Translations under genes and position numbers: made by a program
Source: Desulfocapsa sp.
Lineage (GTDB): Bacteria > Desulfobacterota > Desulfobulbia > Desulfobulbales > Desulfocapsaceae
Direction: 5' to 3'
DNA: 64,000 nucleotides
Assembly: GCA_022712895.1 (NCBI GenBank)
Contig: JAFLJS010000051.1
Coordinates: 101,927-165,926 of the forward strand
Shown: piece by piece, positions 51,801-61,332 of the stretch
Layout of the letters: each line of letters starts with the position of its first letter
Numbering within the stretch: the first letter of the stretch is position 1
Notes under the pieces: generated by a model
The model's input: only the letters and a program-made list of their open reading frames with translations
What the model was told of the DNA's origin: nothing
Databases searched by the model: none

Positions 51801-51884
51801 TTTGAAAGGCATTAACTCATGAAAGATTTTGAAGTGAGGATCAAAATCCGGGATCACCTGACCTGATTCAAAACGCATAGCCAC
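48855..51884 (-). CDS. Receiver-like plus PEP/pyruvate-binding (PPDK N-terminal) domain protein
   Basis: Two N-terminal receiver-like segments (LVITMPNVGGMDAFSFG; VIILVEDSPVYRSFF..GIISDVRFPRRGK), then IGNGSMGGKARGLAFM and PMSVRSSSLLEDAHFRPYAGLYSTYF PPDK-N motifs. Confidence 0.75.
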   Translation of the reverse strand: MAMRFESGQVIPDFDPHFKIFHELMPFKVQEILLVSSPYDAFIMEEDGSLATRLINEYLGLNLSGAPRITLVSSGKEAIERLRRQSFELVITMPNVGGMDAFSFGAEVKKIHPQQHIVLVAHSLRGIYPVPDDVECHSIDDIYLWCCESDLLLAVIKNFEDHVNVDIDTHRAMVRVIILVEDSPVYRSFFLPLIYREVVRQTQAVLDESLNESHRLLRMRARPKILSAINYEEAMVLYEAYKPYVFGIISDVRFPRRGKMDAKAGLRLLEGIRKEVPDLPMLVLSSEPENREAAERIPAVFLDKDSPLIKDQLHAFFLNYLGFGDFVFRTPDGKAIAHASNLYEFEQKLREVPIESICYHAECNHFSNWVMARAEVALATRLHREHVTDKCPELRGDLVFKVHSLRKLRQQGVVVKYSKERFDPEIIEFVKIGNGSMGGKARGLAFMWMQLQQWRSSLPALKANKVTLPKTCVITADGFDDFIRINNLKLDKDATDDEIAERFLAADLPDWLQEDLQDFLLKANYPMSVRSSSLLEDAHFRPYAGLYSTYFLANNHPSFAMRCMQLEKAVKLVYASTWFESPRAYSRVQEQGREDSMAVIVQQVVGTQHSNYFYPHISGVAQSHNYYPIMKMKAEEGICHIALGIGKTVVEGERSLRFSPAHPKRLVQFSTVEDILDNSQRQFYALDMDFTATLKRESSNLVRRTVQAAENEEPVRMLASTYVPDEHRIRDTDMPGPKVMTFARVLKHNLYPLAEILRELLKLGKRGLGCEVEIEFAVVLEKEISKSTFYFLQMRPMVTGGERSDVTICACDIESSFCLSRSCLGHGRFSTMKDILLVRPESFDAARTVDIASEINVLNGRIQAEKRPYLLIGPGRWGSADPWLGVPVQWRDISGVGAIIELQNELLHADPSQGSHFFQNITSLGIPYLTVTERKTNGLAGCSSKKGEDCMDWEWLMAQNDFDDGKYVRHIRLEKPFVMKCDGKKEMAVLYMEDCDKENTSGCTAEFEG

Positions 51885-52207
51885 CCTGATAGTTGAAAAA
51901 TACCTTCTCTACTTATTTCCCTCAGTCAATTTTATCATAAAAATGATTTATAATAAAAGGATTTACACCATGAAAACGGAACTTGCCATTATATAGTTAC
52001 AAGTGCGATATTGTTTTTTTTTACAACATCACATGTCCCTCTTCAAAAGAGAACCAGCCACTCGGCTGATCACTCTCCCCTCACCTAGTCGGCTAATATG
52101 TCAGGATTTATCCATGTGTTATTTTATATTCCAAAAAAGAGAGGGACTAGTGTTACGCGGTGACATAAAACAGACACAAAATACCCGATCAAACGATTTC
52201 GTAACAA

Positions 52208-52804
52208 TCAAAAATCAGAGTTTTTCAACTGCTCAGGAGTATTGATGTTCCGCCAACTCTCTGCCAGATGATCAGGAACCACAGGAGTGAAAATCGTAGA
52301 ACGTTTGGCAACCCTTGAAATGCGAAAGATCCCGGAACTGGCGAGCTCTTCAAAGTAATCTCTTGCCTGTGGTTCATACAGAGCAAGAAGTGGCTCTACA
52401 AAACCACCAGCAGAGAGCCGCGGCACTGTGCCGTAGGAATCAGGGTGTCTTGATGCAAGTAACCACTCCAATGCCTCTTTGGTGATATTAGGCATATCAC
52501 AGGCCAGAAGTAACCAGCAGCAATCCGACTGCCAGCGCATGGCAGCAAGTATCCCGGTTAGAGGCCCTGCAACTTCCGGCAGATCAGCAATGCGCCTTAT
52601 ATGCGACAGACTTTCCGGAACATCACCCTTACCTGACAATACAATCTCATCAACATAAGGTTCGAGTAGTTCGACTGTGTGCTCCACCCAGGTCTGGCCA
52701 GTCGCTCCTCTTATCAGATGTTTTGGCTGTCCCATTCGTGAACTGCGGCCACCAATAAGCAAACAGGCACGGATAAGAGGAGTATTCTGTTTCATGGTAT
52801 CCAT
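52208..52804 (-). CDS. mobA: Molybdenum cofactor guanylyltransferase
   Basis: LLIGGRSSRMGQPKHLI, LLACDMPNI. Confidence 0.88.
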   Translation of the reverse strand: MDTMKQNTPLIRACLLIGGRSSRMGQPKHLIRGATGQTWVEHTVELLEPYVDEIVLSGKGDVPESLSHIRRIADLPEVAGPLTGILAAMRWQSDCCWLLLACDMPNITKEALEWLLASRHPDSYGTVPRLSAGGFVEPLLALYEPQARDYFEELASSGIFRISRVAKRSTIFTPVVPDHLAESWRNINTPEQLKNSDF

Positions 52805-52807
52805 TAT

Positions 52808-53644
52808 TTAGAACTGCGTTGTCCGGGTAGATGACGGTAAAATCCCCGCATCACGGCCACGTTCAAGAAATGTATCTATGGCAGCAAGCCCGCCACGACC
52901 AAGACTTCTGGAGTACTCATTCACATAGAGCCCAATATGACTCTGCATAACCTTCGTATCCATCTCCTGGGCATGTTGCTGCATATATGGAACACATCGC
53001 TTTGGATCGGCATCAGCATAGGCAATACTCTCTGCAATAGCAGCATCGATGGCTACAACTGTTTCCTCGCCAAGGGAACGTCTGGCAACAATACACCCTA
53101 AAGGGATAGGATGTCCTGAGGTTTCTTCCCACCACTTACCAAGATCCTGCAAACAGATGAGCCCTTGCTCTGCATATGTAAACCGGCTCTCATGGATAAT
53201 TACACCTGTGTCCACTTTTCCTGCAATCACTGCTTCCATAATGGTGTCAAAACGCATTTCCACCAAGCTGGTTGAGGCCGGTGAATACATGCGAAAGAGC
53301 ATATTGGCTGTGGTAAACTTGCCGGGAATAGCAATGGTTGCCGTCTCAAGACTCTTCGCATCAAACCCAGGACGTGCAACAAGGAGAGGCCCACAGCCCC
53401 TGCCAAGGGCAGACCCCGCGGAAAGCACACAATATTCGTCAAGAACATGCCCCAGAGCATGAAAAGAGAGCTTGCTTACATCCAGTTTTTTTGCCATGGC
53501 CCAGCGGTTGAGTGTCTCCACATCTTCAAGCAGAGGTGACGCAAAAGCTACTTCGGGCATAGCTATCTTCTGGTGGGCCAATCCGTAAAAAATGTAGGTA
53601 TCATTAGGACATGGGGAGTATCCAACGCTCAACTTTTCACTCAT
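52808..53644 (-). CDS. mqnD: 1,4-dihydroxy-6-naphthoate synthase
   Basis: LSVGYSPCPNDTYIFYGLAH, PLGCIVARRSL; likely start at 53644, overlapping the mqnB stop. Confidence 0.9.
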   Translation of the reverse strand: MSEKLSVGYSPCPNDTYIFYGLAHQKIAMPEVAFASPLLEDVETLNRWAMAKKLDVSKLSFHALGHVLDEYCVLSAGSALGRGCGPLLVARPGFDAKSLETATIAIPGKFTTANMLFRMYSPASTSLVEMRFDTIMEAVIAGKVDTGVIIHESRFTYAEQGLICLQDLGKWWEETSGHPIPLGCIVARRSLGEETVVAIDAAIAESIAYADADPKRCVPYMQQHAQEMDTKVMQSHIGLYVNEYSRSLGRGGLAAIDTFLERGRDAGILPSSTRTTQF

Positions 53645-54303
53645 TTTTGCAACAACTCCTGTAAAAAAGTGGCTGTACACTTGGCAGCATGCAGACACGC
53701 ATCCTCTAATTTCCAGCGACTGAGATCACGGTCTTCCACATAGTTCGAGATACAGCGCAACTCAAGAAGTGGCAGAGAAAATGCTTCACAGACTCTGGCA
53801 ACTGCTGCGCCTTCCATGTTTTCACACAGCGCACCATACTGCTCGTGCAGCATGCGTCCTCTTGCTGATGTTGCACTCACTCCGGCAACAGTTACAAATG
53901 TCCCCTGCTGAAATGCAATATTTTCTTTTGCTAACACCATGGCGCACTGTTTGAGCAAAATCGCATCAAGGGGATAGCGTGATTTATGCACAAGATGTTC
54001 GGGAAGCGGTTCAATATGACTCCCATGGCAGATACCAAAGTCACCAAACAGCTCTTCCCGCGCCAGACAGATATCAAGGAGTTTTGCAGTCTGACCGGAA
54101 TCAGAGACGTACGCTCCCGCCACACCGCAGTGAATAACTGCTGTGAACGCCCCTTGTTTTTGTTCCAGCATCCGGCTGAGAGAAAGTGTGGTTTCAACAA
54201 CTCCCACACCACACACCAGAGAGGTCCACTGATTTTCATCAGCCGGAACAAGCTCAAGCAAGGGGTGAAGCTCTAATTCAGTTGCACAAACGACAAGGAT
54301 CAT
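53641..54303 (-). CDS. mqnB: Futalosine hydrolase
   Basis: Nucleosidase motifs VIHCGVAGAY, ENMEGAAVARVC, LRCISNYVEDRD; adjacent to mqnD. Confidence 0.88.
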   Translation of the reverse strand: MILVVCATELELHPLLELVPADENQWTSLVCGVGVVETTLSLSRMLEQKQGAFTAVIHCGVAGAYVSDSGQTAKLLDICLAREELFGDFGICHGSHIEPLPEHLVHKSRYPLDAILLKQCAMVLAKENIAFQQGTFVTVAGVSATSARGRMLHEQYGALCENMEGAAVARVCEAFSLPLLELRCISNYVEDRDLSRWKLEDACLHAAKCTATFLQELLQK

Positions 54304-54398
54304 GGTAGGGAAACAGGCTTATAGTCATCTAATACGTTTGTTCTTTTACAAACCACGCACATCATAAAATACTTTTTATACAGCACAACATAAACATC

Positions 54399-55481
54399 AT
54401 GCAACAGGATTTCTCCCTTAAGGCGTATAACTACACACTACCAGCAGAAAACATTGCCCAGCATCCGGCTGATGCCCGGGAAAATTCTCGACTGCTCATA
54501 TTAAATCGACAAACTGATCAGCAAAAGCATGGTACTTTCCATGACATCCTTGAGCTCTTTCAACCCGGGGATTTACTGGTGGTTAATAACACAAAAGTCT
54601 TTCCGGCAAGACTCCATGGCAACAAGGAAAGCGGAGGCAAGGTTGAGGTATTTCTGCTCGCCTACCCTGTTGAGCAAACAAACCAGGATGGCACAGAAAA
54701 AACGGCAGAAGCCACCTGCCTTATCAAAAGCTCCAAACGTCCAAAGGTCGGTTCGACACTCCAACTCGGGCCTGAACTAAAAGCACGCATTCTTGAATTG
54801 CTGGCAGATGGAAAAGTGCAAGTTGAACTACACTACAAAGCATCACACGATCTCGCAACAATCCTTACCACTCATGGCCAGGTGCCTCTACCTCCTTACA
54901 TCACCCGTAAAGAAGGAAGTACGGAAGAGGATCGTAAACGTTACCAGACAGTATATGCAAAAGAGCCGGGAGCAGTAGCTGCCCCCACGGCGGGGCTCCA
55001 TTTTTCAGAAGAGCTGCTGGCCGCGATTCAGACAAAAGGAGTGCAAAGCACCCAGATAACACTCCATGTCGGACATGGCACCTTCGCCCCCGTCCGCTGT
55101 GAAGATATTCGTGAACACCAGATTCATGAGGAATATATTTCCGTTTCCCAGGAAAGTGCAGACAAAATCAACACTGTCCGTAAAAATGGCGGCAAGATCT
55201 GGGCGGTCGGCACCACAACCGTTCGCACCATTGAGTTTATGGCCGATGCAAAGGGAGAAATTCAAGCTGGTAATGGCTGGTGCAATCTGTATATTCTGCC
55301 CGGTTACTCTTTTAAAACCGTCGACAATCTTATCACCAACTTTCATCTTCCCGAATCTTCCCTGCTCTTTCTGGTTTCAGCGCTCTATGGACGAGAGGCG
55401 TTAATGAGCACCTACCAACAGGCAATAACAGAGGGATACCGCTTTTATTCCTACGGAGATGCCATGGTTATCTACTCGTAA
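54399..55481 (+). CDS. queA: S-adenosylmethionine:tRNA ribosyltransferase-isomerase
   Basis: YTLPAENIAQHPADARENSRLL, AAPTAGLHFSEELL, TLHVGHGTFAPVR. Confidence 0.96.
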   Translation: MQQDFSLKAYNYTLPAENIAQHPADARENSRLLILNRQTDQQKHGTFHDILELFQPGDLLVVNNTKVFPARLHGNKESGGKVEVFLLAYPVEQTNQDGTEKTAEATCLIKSSKRPKVGSTLQLGPELKARILELLADGKVQVELHYKASHDLATILTTHGQVPLPPYITRKEGSTEEDRKRYQTVYAKEPGAVAAPTAGLHFSEELLAAIQTKGVQSTQITLHVGHGTFAPVRCEDIREHQIHEEYISVSQESADKINTVRKNGGKIWAVGTTTVRTIEFMADAKGEIQAGNGWCNLYILPGYSFKTVDNLITNFHLPESSLLFLVSALYGREALMSTYQQAITEGYRFYSYGDAMVIYS

Positions 55482-55934
55482 TTTCTTATTTATTTCAAAT
55501 ATATTATTGTTAATAGGAACATTTACAGGAGACTGCCCCATAAGTTCATGTCTATACCAGGCATACACGAACCGCGTTCATTAGGTCTCAAAAGGGAGCA
55601 GATGGATCAGGCAAAACTCTTTACACTTTCCGAAGGGATACTACGGCCTGAGGTAAGTTACTTGATCTCCACAATACGGAGGAAGGATATCACCATCGGG
55701 ACCAAACAAATTGATCCCTACAACTTGATACAAATAAGCAATAAAGGTTTTTCCCCCAAATTTTCGGTAATAATTCCAATGCTGGGATAGGTTACCGGTT
55801 TCCCGTGCCATACCTTCCCTATTGTCAGAATGTGTAAGAAAATTGTAAACTACCACAAGCTAAAGTCGTACTGCCTGGGGACTGCTGAACACCTCTACTG
55901 GTACTTTCTCATGACGGACAACTTCCTAAAAGAA

Positions 55935-56534
55935 CTAACCCTTGGGGAAGTTGGCAATATTAGGTTTAATGGATCGGCCAAGCCAATCAATGCATTTTCC
56001 AACATGACGCATGTTCGCTAAGCCCTCCTTATCTTCACTCACCTCTCCCTTGTTCAGGCCATAGCCCATATTCCAGTAGGTTGAACCGGGAAGGATCATC
56101 CTCGACATTTGAAACATGTGGTTAATCGTATCATAGACATGAGTGGCACCACCGCGTCTAACTGCCACAACTGCAGCCCCTATTTTACCGGAAAAAGCAT
56201 GATTATTAGCATAAGCAACATAGCCAGCCCTTTCAATCAATGCCTTTAAATCTGCAGATACAGCTGCAAAATAGGTTGGTGAGCCCAGAATCATAGCATC
56301 AGCCCGTAACATTTTTGCAAAGATGTCGTTAAATTTATCCTTCTTCACTGCGCATTCGTTGTCCTTATTTTCAAAACACTTCTCGCAAGCAATACAACCG
56401 CGAATCGCTGTTCCACCAACCTTGACAAGCTCTGTTTCCCAGCCGGATTCATGTAGTTCTCCGAGTACTTCTTTAAGGAGCAATTCTGTATTTCCGCCTT
56501 TCCTTGGACTTCCGTTGATGGCTATTGCGTACAT
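55935..56534 (-). CDS. Flavodoxin-like/iron-sulfur flavoprotein
   Basis: AINGSPRKGGNTELLL; CIACEKCFENKDNECAVKKD; SPTYFAAVSADLKALIER. Confidence 0.85.
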   Translation of the reverse strand: MYAIAINGSPRKGGNTELLLKEVLGELHESGWETELVKVGGTAIRGCIACEKCFENKDNECAVKKDKFNDIFAKMLRADAMILGSPTYFAAVSADLKALIERAGYVAYANNHAFSGKIGAAVVAVRRGGATHVYDTINHMFQMSRMILPGSTYWNMGYGLNKGEVSEDKEGLANMRHVGKCIDWLGRSIKPNIANFPKG

Positions 56535-56719
56535 AGTGACCTCCTGATTTGGGATTTGTTAGCCGAACCTTGAAAACAATTACAACTAGAAACTAAGGGA
56601 ATTCATGTGAATAATAGCTACTATCCTCACAATTCTGTCAGCAAATGAGGAATAATTCCAGCCTTTTGATCTACCTGTCGCCCTTACGTTTGTTGCCAAT
56701 CCTGCTAGATGCAATACGC

Positions 56720-58039
56720 TTAAATATTCAGTCGTAAATTACTACCGATCAATTCGAGCAATGAGTGCGGGACACTGTGTTCAGCGGCTAAGTCATTCCA
56801 ACTTGAGACATGCTCTGTAGTCTCCTCAATTATCCGATCAATTTTTTGTTTGTTGAATATGGGGCTTAATTTCTCAAAGCTATAAAAATCTTCTCGTGTA
56901 AAATTATCTCGCTTATTATTGAGCTTCATCCAATGACTATTTACCCAGGGGCTTCCTGGCTTATAGCTGTAGGCTAAATCGTAAGCAGGAGTTAATTGCC
57001 ATTGATGTCGATCATCAAGCATAAATCCAAAGTTCTTAGAATGATCGTCATGATTACGCGCAACGACATTAAAAACCATGCGTTTAAATATCTGTATTGC
57101 ATCATCAGGGCCTAATTTAAGCTCTCTTGCAATTGCGAACAGTTCGGCATAAGAGTACGAACCTACCTTTTTGTAGCTGATGTGCGCCAGACCATTTAAT
57201 GTTTGCACATGCCGCTTTTCATTGCCATCTCGATCAAAACGCTGGGTAATGAAATGGCGCCTATCGCCTTCATTTAGTAAGCGACAAGGCATCATATCTA
57301 TCCCACATGCTTTCGCCATAAGATGATAAACATACTCCATTGCTCCATACCCCATCGGATCGCCAAAGGTTTCTTTATCTTTGTTATGTTCGCTGACGCC
57401 ATCAAATTTCATTAAAAAATGAGTAAACCCTTCAGGTGCATCTGTTTGCCCGGATCGTACTTGGGTGAAATCATCATTAAACGCGAGTACCGCTTTTGGT
57501 CTGGCACCACCAGCACTCACACCTACAGACAACAATGCCATCATTGCCTCTTTGTCTTCCTGCCCCTGTGCGCCAAGGGCTATCCTGAATTGTTCTCGTT
57601 TATCTAAGATTTCCTGGGCAATAAAAACTAAAGATTGAATTTCAATATGTTGAGAAGCGTTTAAGTTTTTTCTTTGGATAGCAGGATGATATGTTAATGC
57701 ACCCATGCCGCGCTTTCCTGTATATTGAAGGCGCTGTATTGGTGTGATATCAGCTGTCGACTTACCTTGACCGGCTATCCAGGCATTCAATACAGCATTA
57801 CCAAAATCATCAGGCAACGAGTCCGCTATCATCCCAGGCAATCCTTTGAAGGCAACATTATCAACTTCTGGAAATGAGTATATCTTTCGGGATAAAGGCA
57901 TCTTTATAGGTGCTAATTCAATGCCTGTTTTGATAAAGCGAGGGTCAAATTCAAATGCGCCTATACCTGTTGTGCTATTGAAACTGACAGCGCCAACATC
58001 ATGCTCTTTATATTTTACAGTAACAACGTCCTTTACCAT
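56720..58039 (-). CDS. hipA: HipA-family kinase toxin
   Basis: HFITQRFDRDGNEKRHVQTLNGL, NVVARNHDDHSKNFGFM, LTPAYDLAYS. Confidence 0.9.
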   Translation of the reverse strand: MVKDVVTVKYKEHDVGAVSFNSTTGIGAFEFDPRFIKTGIELAPIKMPLSRKIYSFPEVDNVAFKGLPGMIADSLPDDFGNAVLNAWIAGQGKSTADITPIQRLQYTGKRGMGALTYHPAIQRKNLNASQHIEIQSLVFIAQEILDKREQFRIALGAQGQEDKEAMMALLSVGVSAGGARPKAVLAFNDDFTQVRSGQTDAPEGFTHFLMKFDGVSEHNKDKETFGDPMGYGAMEYVYHLMAKACGIDMMPCRLLNEGDRRHFITQRFDRDGNEKRHVQTLNGLAHISYKKVGSYSYAELFAIARELKLGPDDAIQIFKRMVFNVVARNHDDHSKNFGFMLDDRHQWQLTPAYDLAYSYKPGSPWVNSHWMKLNNKRDNFTREDFYSFEKLSPIFNKQKIDRIIEETTEHVSSWNDLAAEHSVPHSLLELIGSNLRLNI

Positions 58040-58371
58040 GAGGGCTTACCCTCTTTGAGCCGAGTTTTTCTGCTCTTAGATTTTGATGCTCGTTGCCGTT
58101 TTTGGCCTTTGAGTTTCGCCAACTGTATGGGGGATATTTCTTGTACAGGGAGAAACATATTCAGTTGGTCTGCCATATCCATGGCGGATAAAATAGCGAC
58201 GAAATTCTCCATCTGAACTTTTCCCTTTTCAGCATTAAGAATAGTCCTTCTGTTTAGACCTGCTCGTGATGCCACTTCAGCCTGAGTTAAATCAGCATTT
58301 AACCTGGCCTGCTTCAATCTATTTCCTAATTCTTCTGCTATCGCGGCTGGAGACATGTTTCCAAGCATCAT
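58033..58371 (-). CDS. hipB: HipB-like XRE antitoxin
   Basis: LGNRLKQARLNADLTQAEVASRAGLNRRTILNAEKG; likely start MMLGNMS at 58371. Confidence 0.8.
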   Translation of the reverse strand: MMLGNMSPAAIAEELGNRLKQARLNADLTQAEVASRAGLNRRTILNAEKGKVQMENFVAILSAMDMADQLNMFLPVQEISPIQLAKLKGQKRQRASKSKSRKTRLKEGKPSW

Positions 58372-58779
58372 AATGTTACCTATTCCGTACATTACACATG
58401 TTTTATTGAGACAAGGTGTATTTCTAGTTACATTGTAGCTAAAATAATAAAAAAAACAATTACTTTCGATTAAAATACCCAAACAGTGACATTAAACGCA
58501 ACACACCCGGTTAATGTGTACAATGATACGCCTTACGGAGGACATCTGTAAGATAGTATAGAAAAAGTGGACACAAAACTAATAGCGGAGGTGTTCCATT
58601 CACCAGTACCGTAGTCTGCCAGTCCCTTAATAGCAGAAAGATAGGTTTCTTTTGTGGCTGGAGTAAATCACTGCCAATGCACGTAGTTTGTAAATTTTGT
58701 GCGGGATTTGGAACCTATAATAAATAGAAGTGGATAACCTGCTACCTTTAACAGCCCCCAAGGGACTAATTTCTGGCGT

Positions 58780-59212
58780 AGCAAATGGCAAAAAACGAGT
58801 CGAACACATTCATCGTTGTTCAAATCTAAAGTGGCCTTGGCAGCGATGGCTGGCGATAAGACGCTTGCAGAGTTAGCGCAACAGTTTGAAGTACATCCAA
58901 ACCAGATTACAAGCTGGAAGCAACAACTCAGTAAAGAAGCAGCAGAAGTGTTTGGTAAGGATACCGCAACAGAACTGCTTGTTGACTTGAAAAGATTACA
59001 TGCCAAAATTGGTGAACTGCATCTGGAATATCCGTTTTTGGGAGCCCGAATGCTGCGTGACCAGCTTAATCAAAAAGGATTTGTTGTCGATCGCAAGCAT
59101 TTCAGTACATTGAGGAAACGTCTGGGGTATTGAGGCACTTTACAAAAAGTCAAACACCAATAAGAAACATCCTGGTCACAAGATTTATCCCTACTTGTTA
59201 AAGAATCTGGTG
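58780..59212 (+). pseudogene. IS3-family transposase remnant (orfA/orfB internally deleted and frameshifted)
   Basis: THSSLFKSKVALAAMAGDKTLAELAQQFEVHPNQITSWKQQL joins VDLKRLHAKIGELHLEYPFLGARMLRDQLNQKGFVVDRKH; a frameshift then gives EALYKKSNTNKKHPGHKIYPYLLKNLVI. Confidence 0.8.
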
Positions 59213-59214
59213 AT

Positions 59215-59306
59215 TGAATTACCGACCAACGCAATACGAAGATAGAAACTTAAGACCAACTGGAAACTTGGCCTAAAAATAGGCGTGCTTGTTTTCCAGT
59301 GTATAC
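59215..59306 (-). repeat. attC-like palindromic element A (one arm lost)
   Basis: ACCGACCAACGCAATACGAAGAT...GGCGTGCTTGTTTTCCAGTGTATAC aligns with element B; left arm missing next to the IS3 remnant. Confidence 0.4.
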
Positions 59307-59374
59307 AATTATTATATGATTTTCGGATATCATTTTAGTATGATAACGTATTTTTTCTAAATTTCTTTATACAA

Positions 59375-59767
59375 CTAATACCAATCTTCAATTTTCAAAC
59401 TTTTTATTCTTTTAAATTCTTTTGTGTTATGAGTAACTAGTGTTGCGTTGTTACTTAATGCTGTACCTGCAATCAGTATATCATAAGAGCCGATCGGGGT
59501 ACCTTTACTTTCGAGGTTAGCTCTTATTGTCGCAGCTACTTTAGCTTCTTGTGCACCAAATGAAGAAATATTGACTCTTGATATAAGTGCCTCTAACTGA
59601 ATTGTTCTTTTCTTAGGTTTTGTTGATTTTGCAATACCAACTTCAAGTTCATATAGTACGATTGATGGAATGAGTATATCTTGGGGAGCCTTTGATAATA
59701 GGATGTTGGCAACATCACCTATACCTTTGAAGAAGCAAATCAGCGTATTGGTGTCAAGGAGATACAA
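59375..59767 (-). CDS. vapC: VapC-like PIN-domain toxin
   Basis: MYLLDTNTLICFFKG; SYDILIAGTALSNNATLVTHNTKEFKRI. Confidence 0.88.
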   Translation of the reverse strand: MYLLDTNTLICFFKGIGDVANILLSKAPQDILIPSIVLYELEVGIAKSTKPKKRTIQLEALISRVNISSFGAQEAKVAATIRANLESKGTPIGSYDILIAGTALSNNATLVTHNTKEFKRIKSLKIEDWY

Positions 59768-59769
59768 TT

Positions 59770-60003
59770 TTAAAGTACCTCACGATTGCTATCAACTGCT
59801 TGGGTGGAACGAATTTCTTTCAAAGTGGGAAAATCCTCTTTCCAGCTACCTGCCAAATCAACAACATCTTGTGGCCATTCTGTTGATATATTATCCTTAA
59901 TTATTTTTGCAATCCATTTACTAACAGATAGGTGGCTTGTTTTTGCCGCTGTTTTCATTTTATTTTCAATCTCATTATCGAGATATATCGTTACTTGCCC
60001 CAT
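59770..60003 (-). CDS. vapB: VapB-like CopG/RHH antitoxin
   Basis: MGQVTIYLDNEIENKMKTAAKTSHLSVSKWIAKII ribbon-helix-helix; adjacent to vapC. Confidence 0.8.
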   Translation of the reverse strand: MGQVTIYLDNEIENKMKTAAKTSHLSVSKWIAKIIKDNISTEWPQDVVDLAGSWKEDFPTLKEIRSTQAVDSNREVL

Positions 60004-60141
60004 AATTTCACCTCACTGTAGAATACAAGCTAGCATAAATATATGTGCAAGTATAATTATACCGTAAGTGGTTGTCAAGGAGGTTAGTCCTAAGATGAAT
60101 TACTGGTTGGAACACTTACATTTATTAATGGATTTCCACAC

Positions 60142-60260
60142 ATATAACGGTTTGCATCACCTGCCGGCCATGGAATGACCGTGAACTTTAAGCGTAGCAC
60201 AATGCTTGATGAACAACCAAAAATCGCTCGTGTGAGCCGGTCAGAGTGTATGCGTTTGTC
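60142..60260 (-). repeat. attC-like palindromic element E
   Basis: GCATCAC CTG CCGGC ... GCCGG T CAG A GTGTATGC arms with single unpaired bases on one side. Confidence 0.45.
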
Positions 60261-60356
60261 CAGCGTCTTTTGCCGTTTCCTTTTTTGAGGTTATGAAACA
60301 TTTGTGTAACAAAGCTGATTGTAATTATTTAAACAGGTTACGAGATTAGAGAAATA

Positions 60357-60584
60357 CTACATTAACCCTGGCAAACCTTTCTGGTCAGCAAGATTCAGCA
60401 ACTTCTGGCAGGCACCACTAGGGTTTTTCGCTCCAATTTCCCATTGTCTGATTGTGGATGGGCTAATATTCAGAAATCTGGCAAAAGCTGCCTGACTGAG
60501 TTTCAACCGCTTTCTCAGTTTGGCGATATGGGCAGCATCATATGCTTTAACCTCAGGAATACAAAGGCTTTCAATATTTTTCAT
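60357..60584 (-). CDS. HigA-like XRE antitoxin
   Basis: MKNIESLCIPEVKAYDAAHIAKLRKRLKLSQAAFARFLNISPSTIRQWEIGAKNPSG. Confidence 0.75.
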   Translation of the reverse strand: MKNIESLCIPEVKAYDAAHIAKLRKRLKLSQAAFARFLNISPSTIRQWEIGAKNPSGACQKLLNLADQKGLPGLM

Positions 60585-60625
60585 TGTCACATCACCTACC
60601 AGTCCGATATTATGCAGATCTGTGA

Positions 60626-60756
60626 CCGTCTCTTTTACTGAATCCATGCAAATAAACAGCACGATCACTTTGCTTAAAACAGATCATGGTACGAAAACTG
60701 CCTCTTTTTCCTTTACCTGATTTGGCAACACGCTTCTTGAATACAAGATCAACCAT
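60626..60756 (-). pseudogene. HigB/RelE-like toxin fragment
   Basis: MVDLVFKKRVAKSGKGKRGSFRTMICFKQSDRAVYLHGFSKRDGHRSA* resembles only the C-terminal half of a RelE/HigB toxin. Confidence 0.5.
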
Positions 60757-60826
60757 TTAAAAGAAACTGTGAATAAAATTATTGAGGATAACCTTATTGA
60801 TATTTTACCTGCCGAACGTCCTCTCT

Positions 60827-60931
60827 CACTGGAAACAAGCGGGTTTACCGACCAACGTGATACGAAGATGAAAACTAGATTTAACTGGAAACTTGGCCTG
60901 AAAACCGCTCTGCTTGTTTTCCAGTGAATAC
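60827..60931 (-). repeat. attC-like palindromic element B
   Basis: CACTGGAAACAAGCGGGTTT ... AACCGCTCTGCTTGTTTTCCAGTGAATAC. Confidence 0.45.
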
Positions 60932-60996
60932 ATTTGTTATCTTTTGATTCGTTTGTTATGGACTAACTACAGCAAGATGGGCGTGTTCCGAAAATG

Positions 60997-61332
60997 TTAA
61001 TGAGCCTGACTGGCCTTATCTAAAACTCCCGCTGCCCATTGGTTAATGCTTTTTCCATTGGCCTCAGCAGCAGAAGCTACAGCGGCGTGAATTTCTGCAG
61101 GAACTCTTAACATAAGATTACCAGAATATGGTTTGTTTGGTTTTTGTCCAAGCTCCTTACAAGCAGCTAAATAATTGTCAATTGCTTCATGAAAAGCTGT
61201 TTCAAGCTCTGTTACCGATTCACCATGGAAACCGATAACGTCACGAATGCCAATTATACGTCCGACAAAAATATGATCCTCGGCGTCAAATTCAACATTT
61301 GCGAAATAGCCATTATAATTTATCCCATTCAT
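60997..61332 (-). CDS. hicB: HicB-like antitoxin
   Basis: FVGRIIGIRDVIGFHGESVTELETAFHEAIDNYLAACKELGQKP plus Arc-like C-terminus. Confidence 0.88.
   Translation of the reverse strand: MNGINYNGYFANVEFDAEDHIFVGRIIGIRDVIGFHGESVTELETAFHEAIDNYLAACKELGQKPNKPYSGNLMLRVPAEIHAAVASAAEANGKSINQWAAGVLDKASQAH

Noticed and set aside
55548-55856. Small overlapping ORFs after queA (55548-55790 plus, 55641-55856 minus)
   Set aside because: No clear SD or family motif; could be decayed sequence but not supportable.
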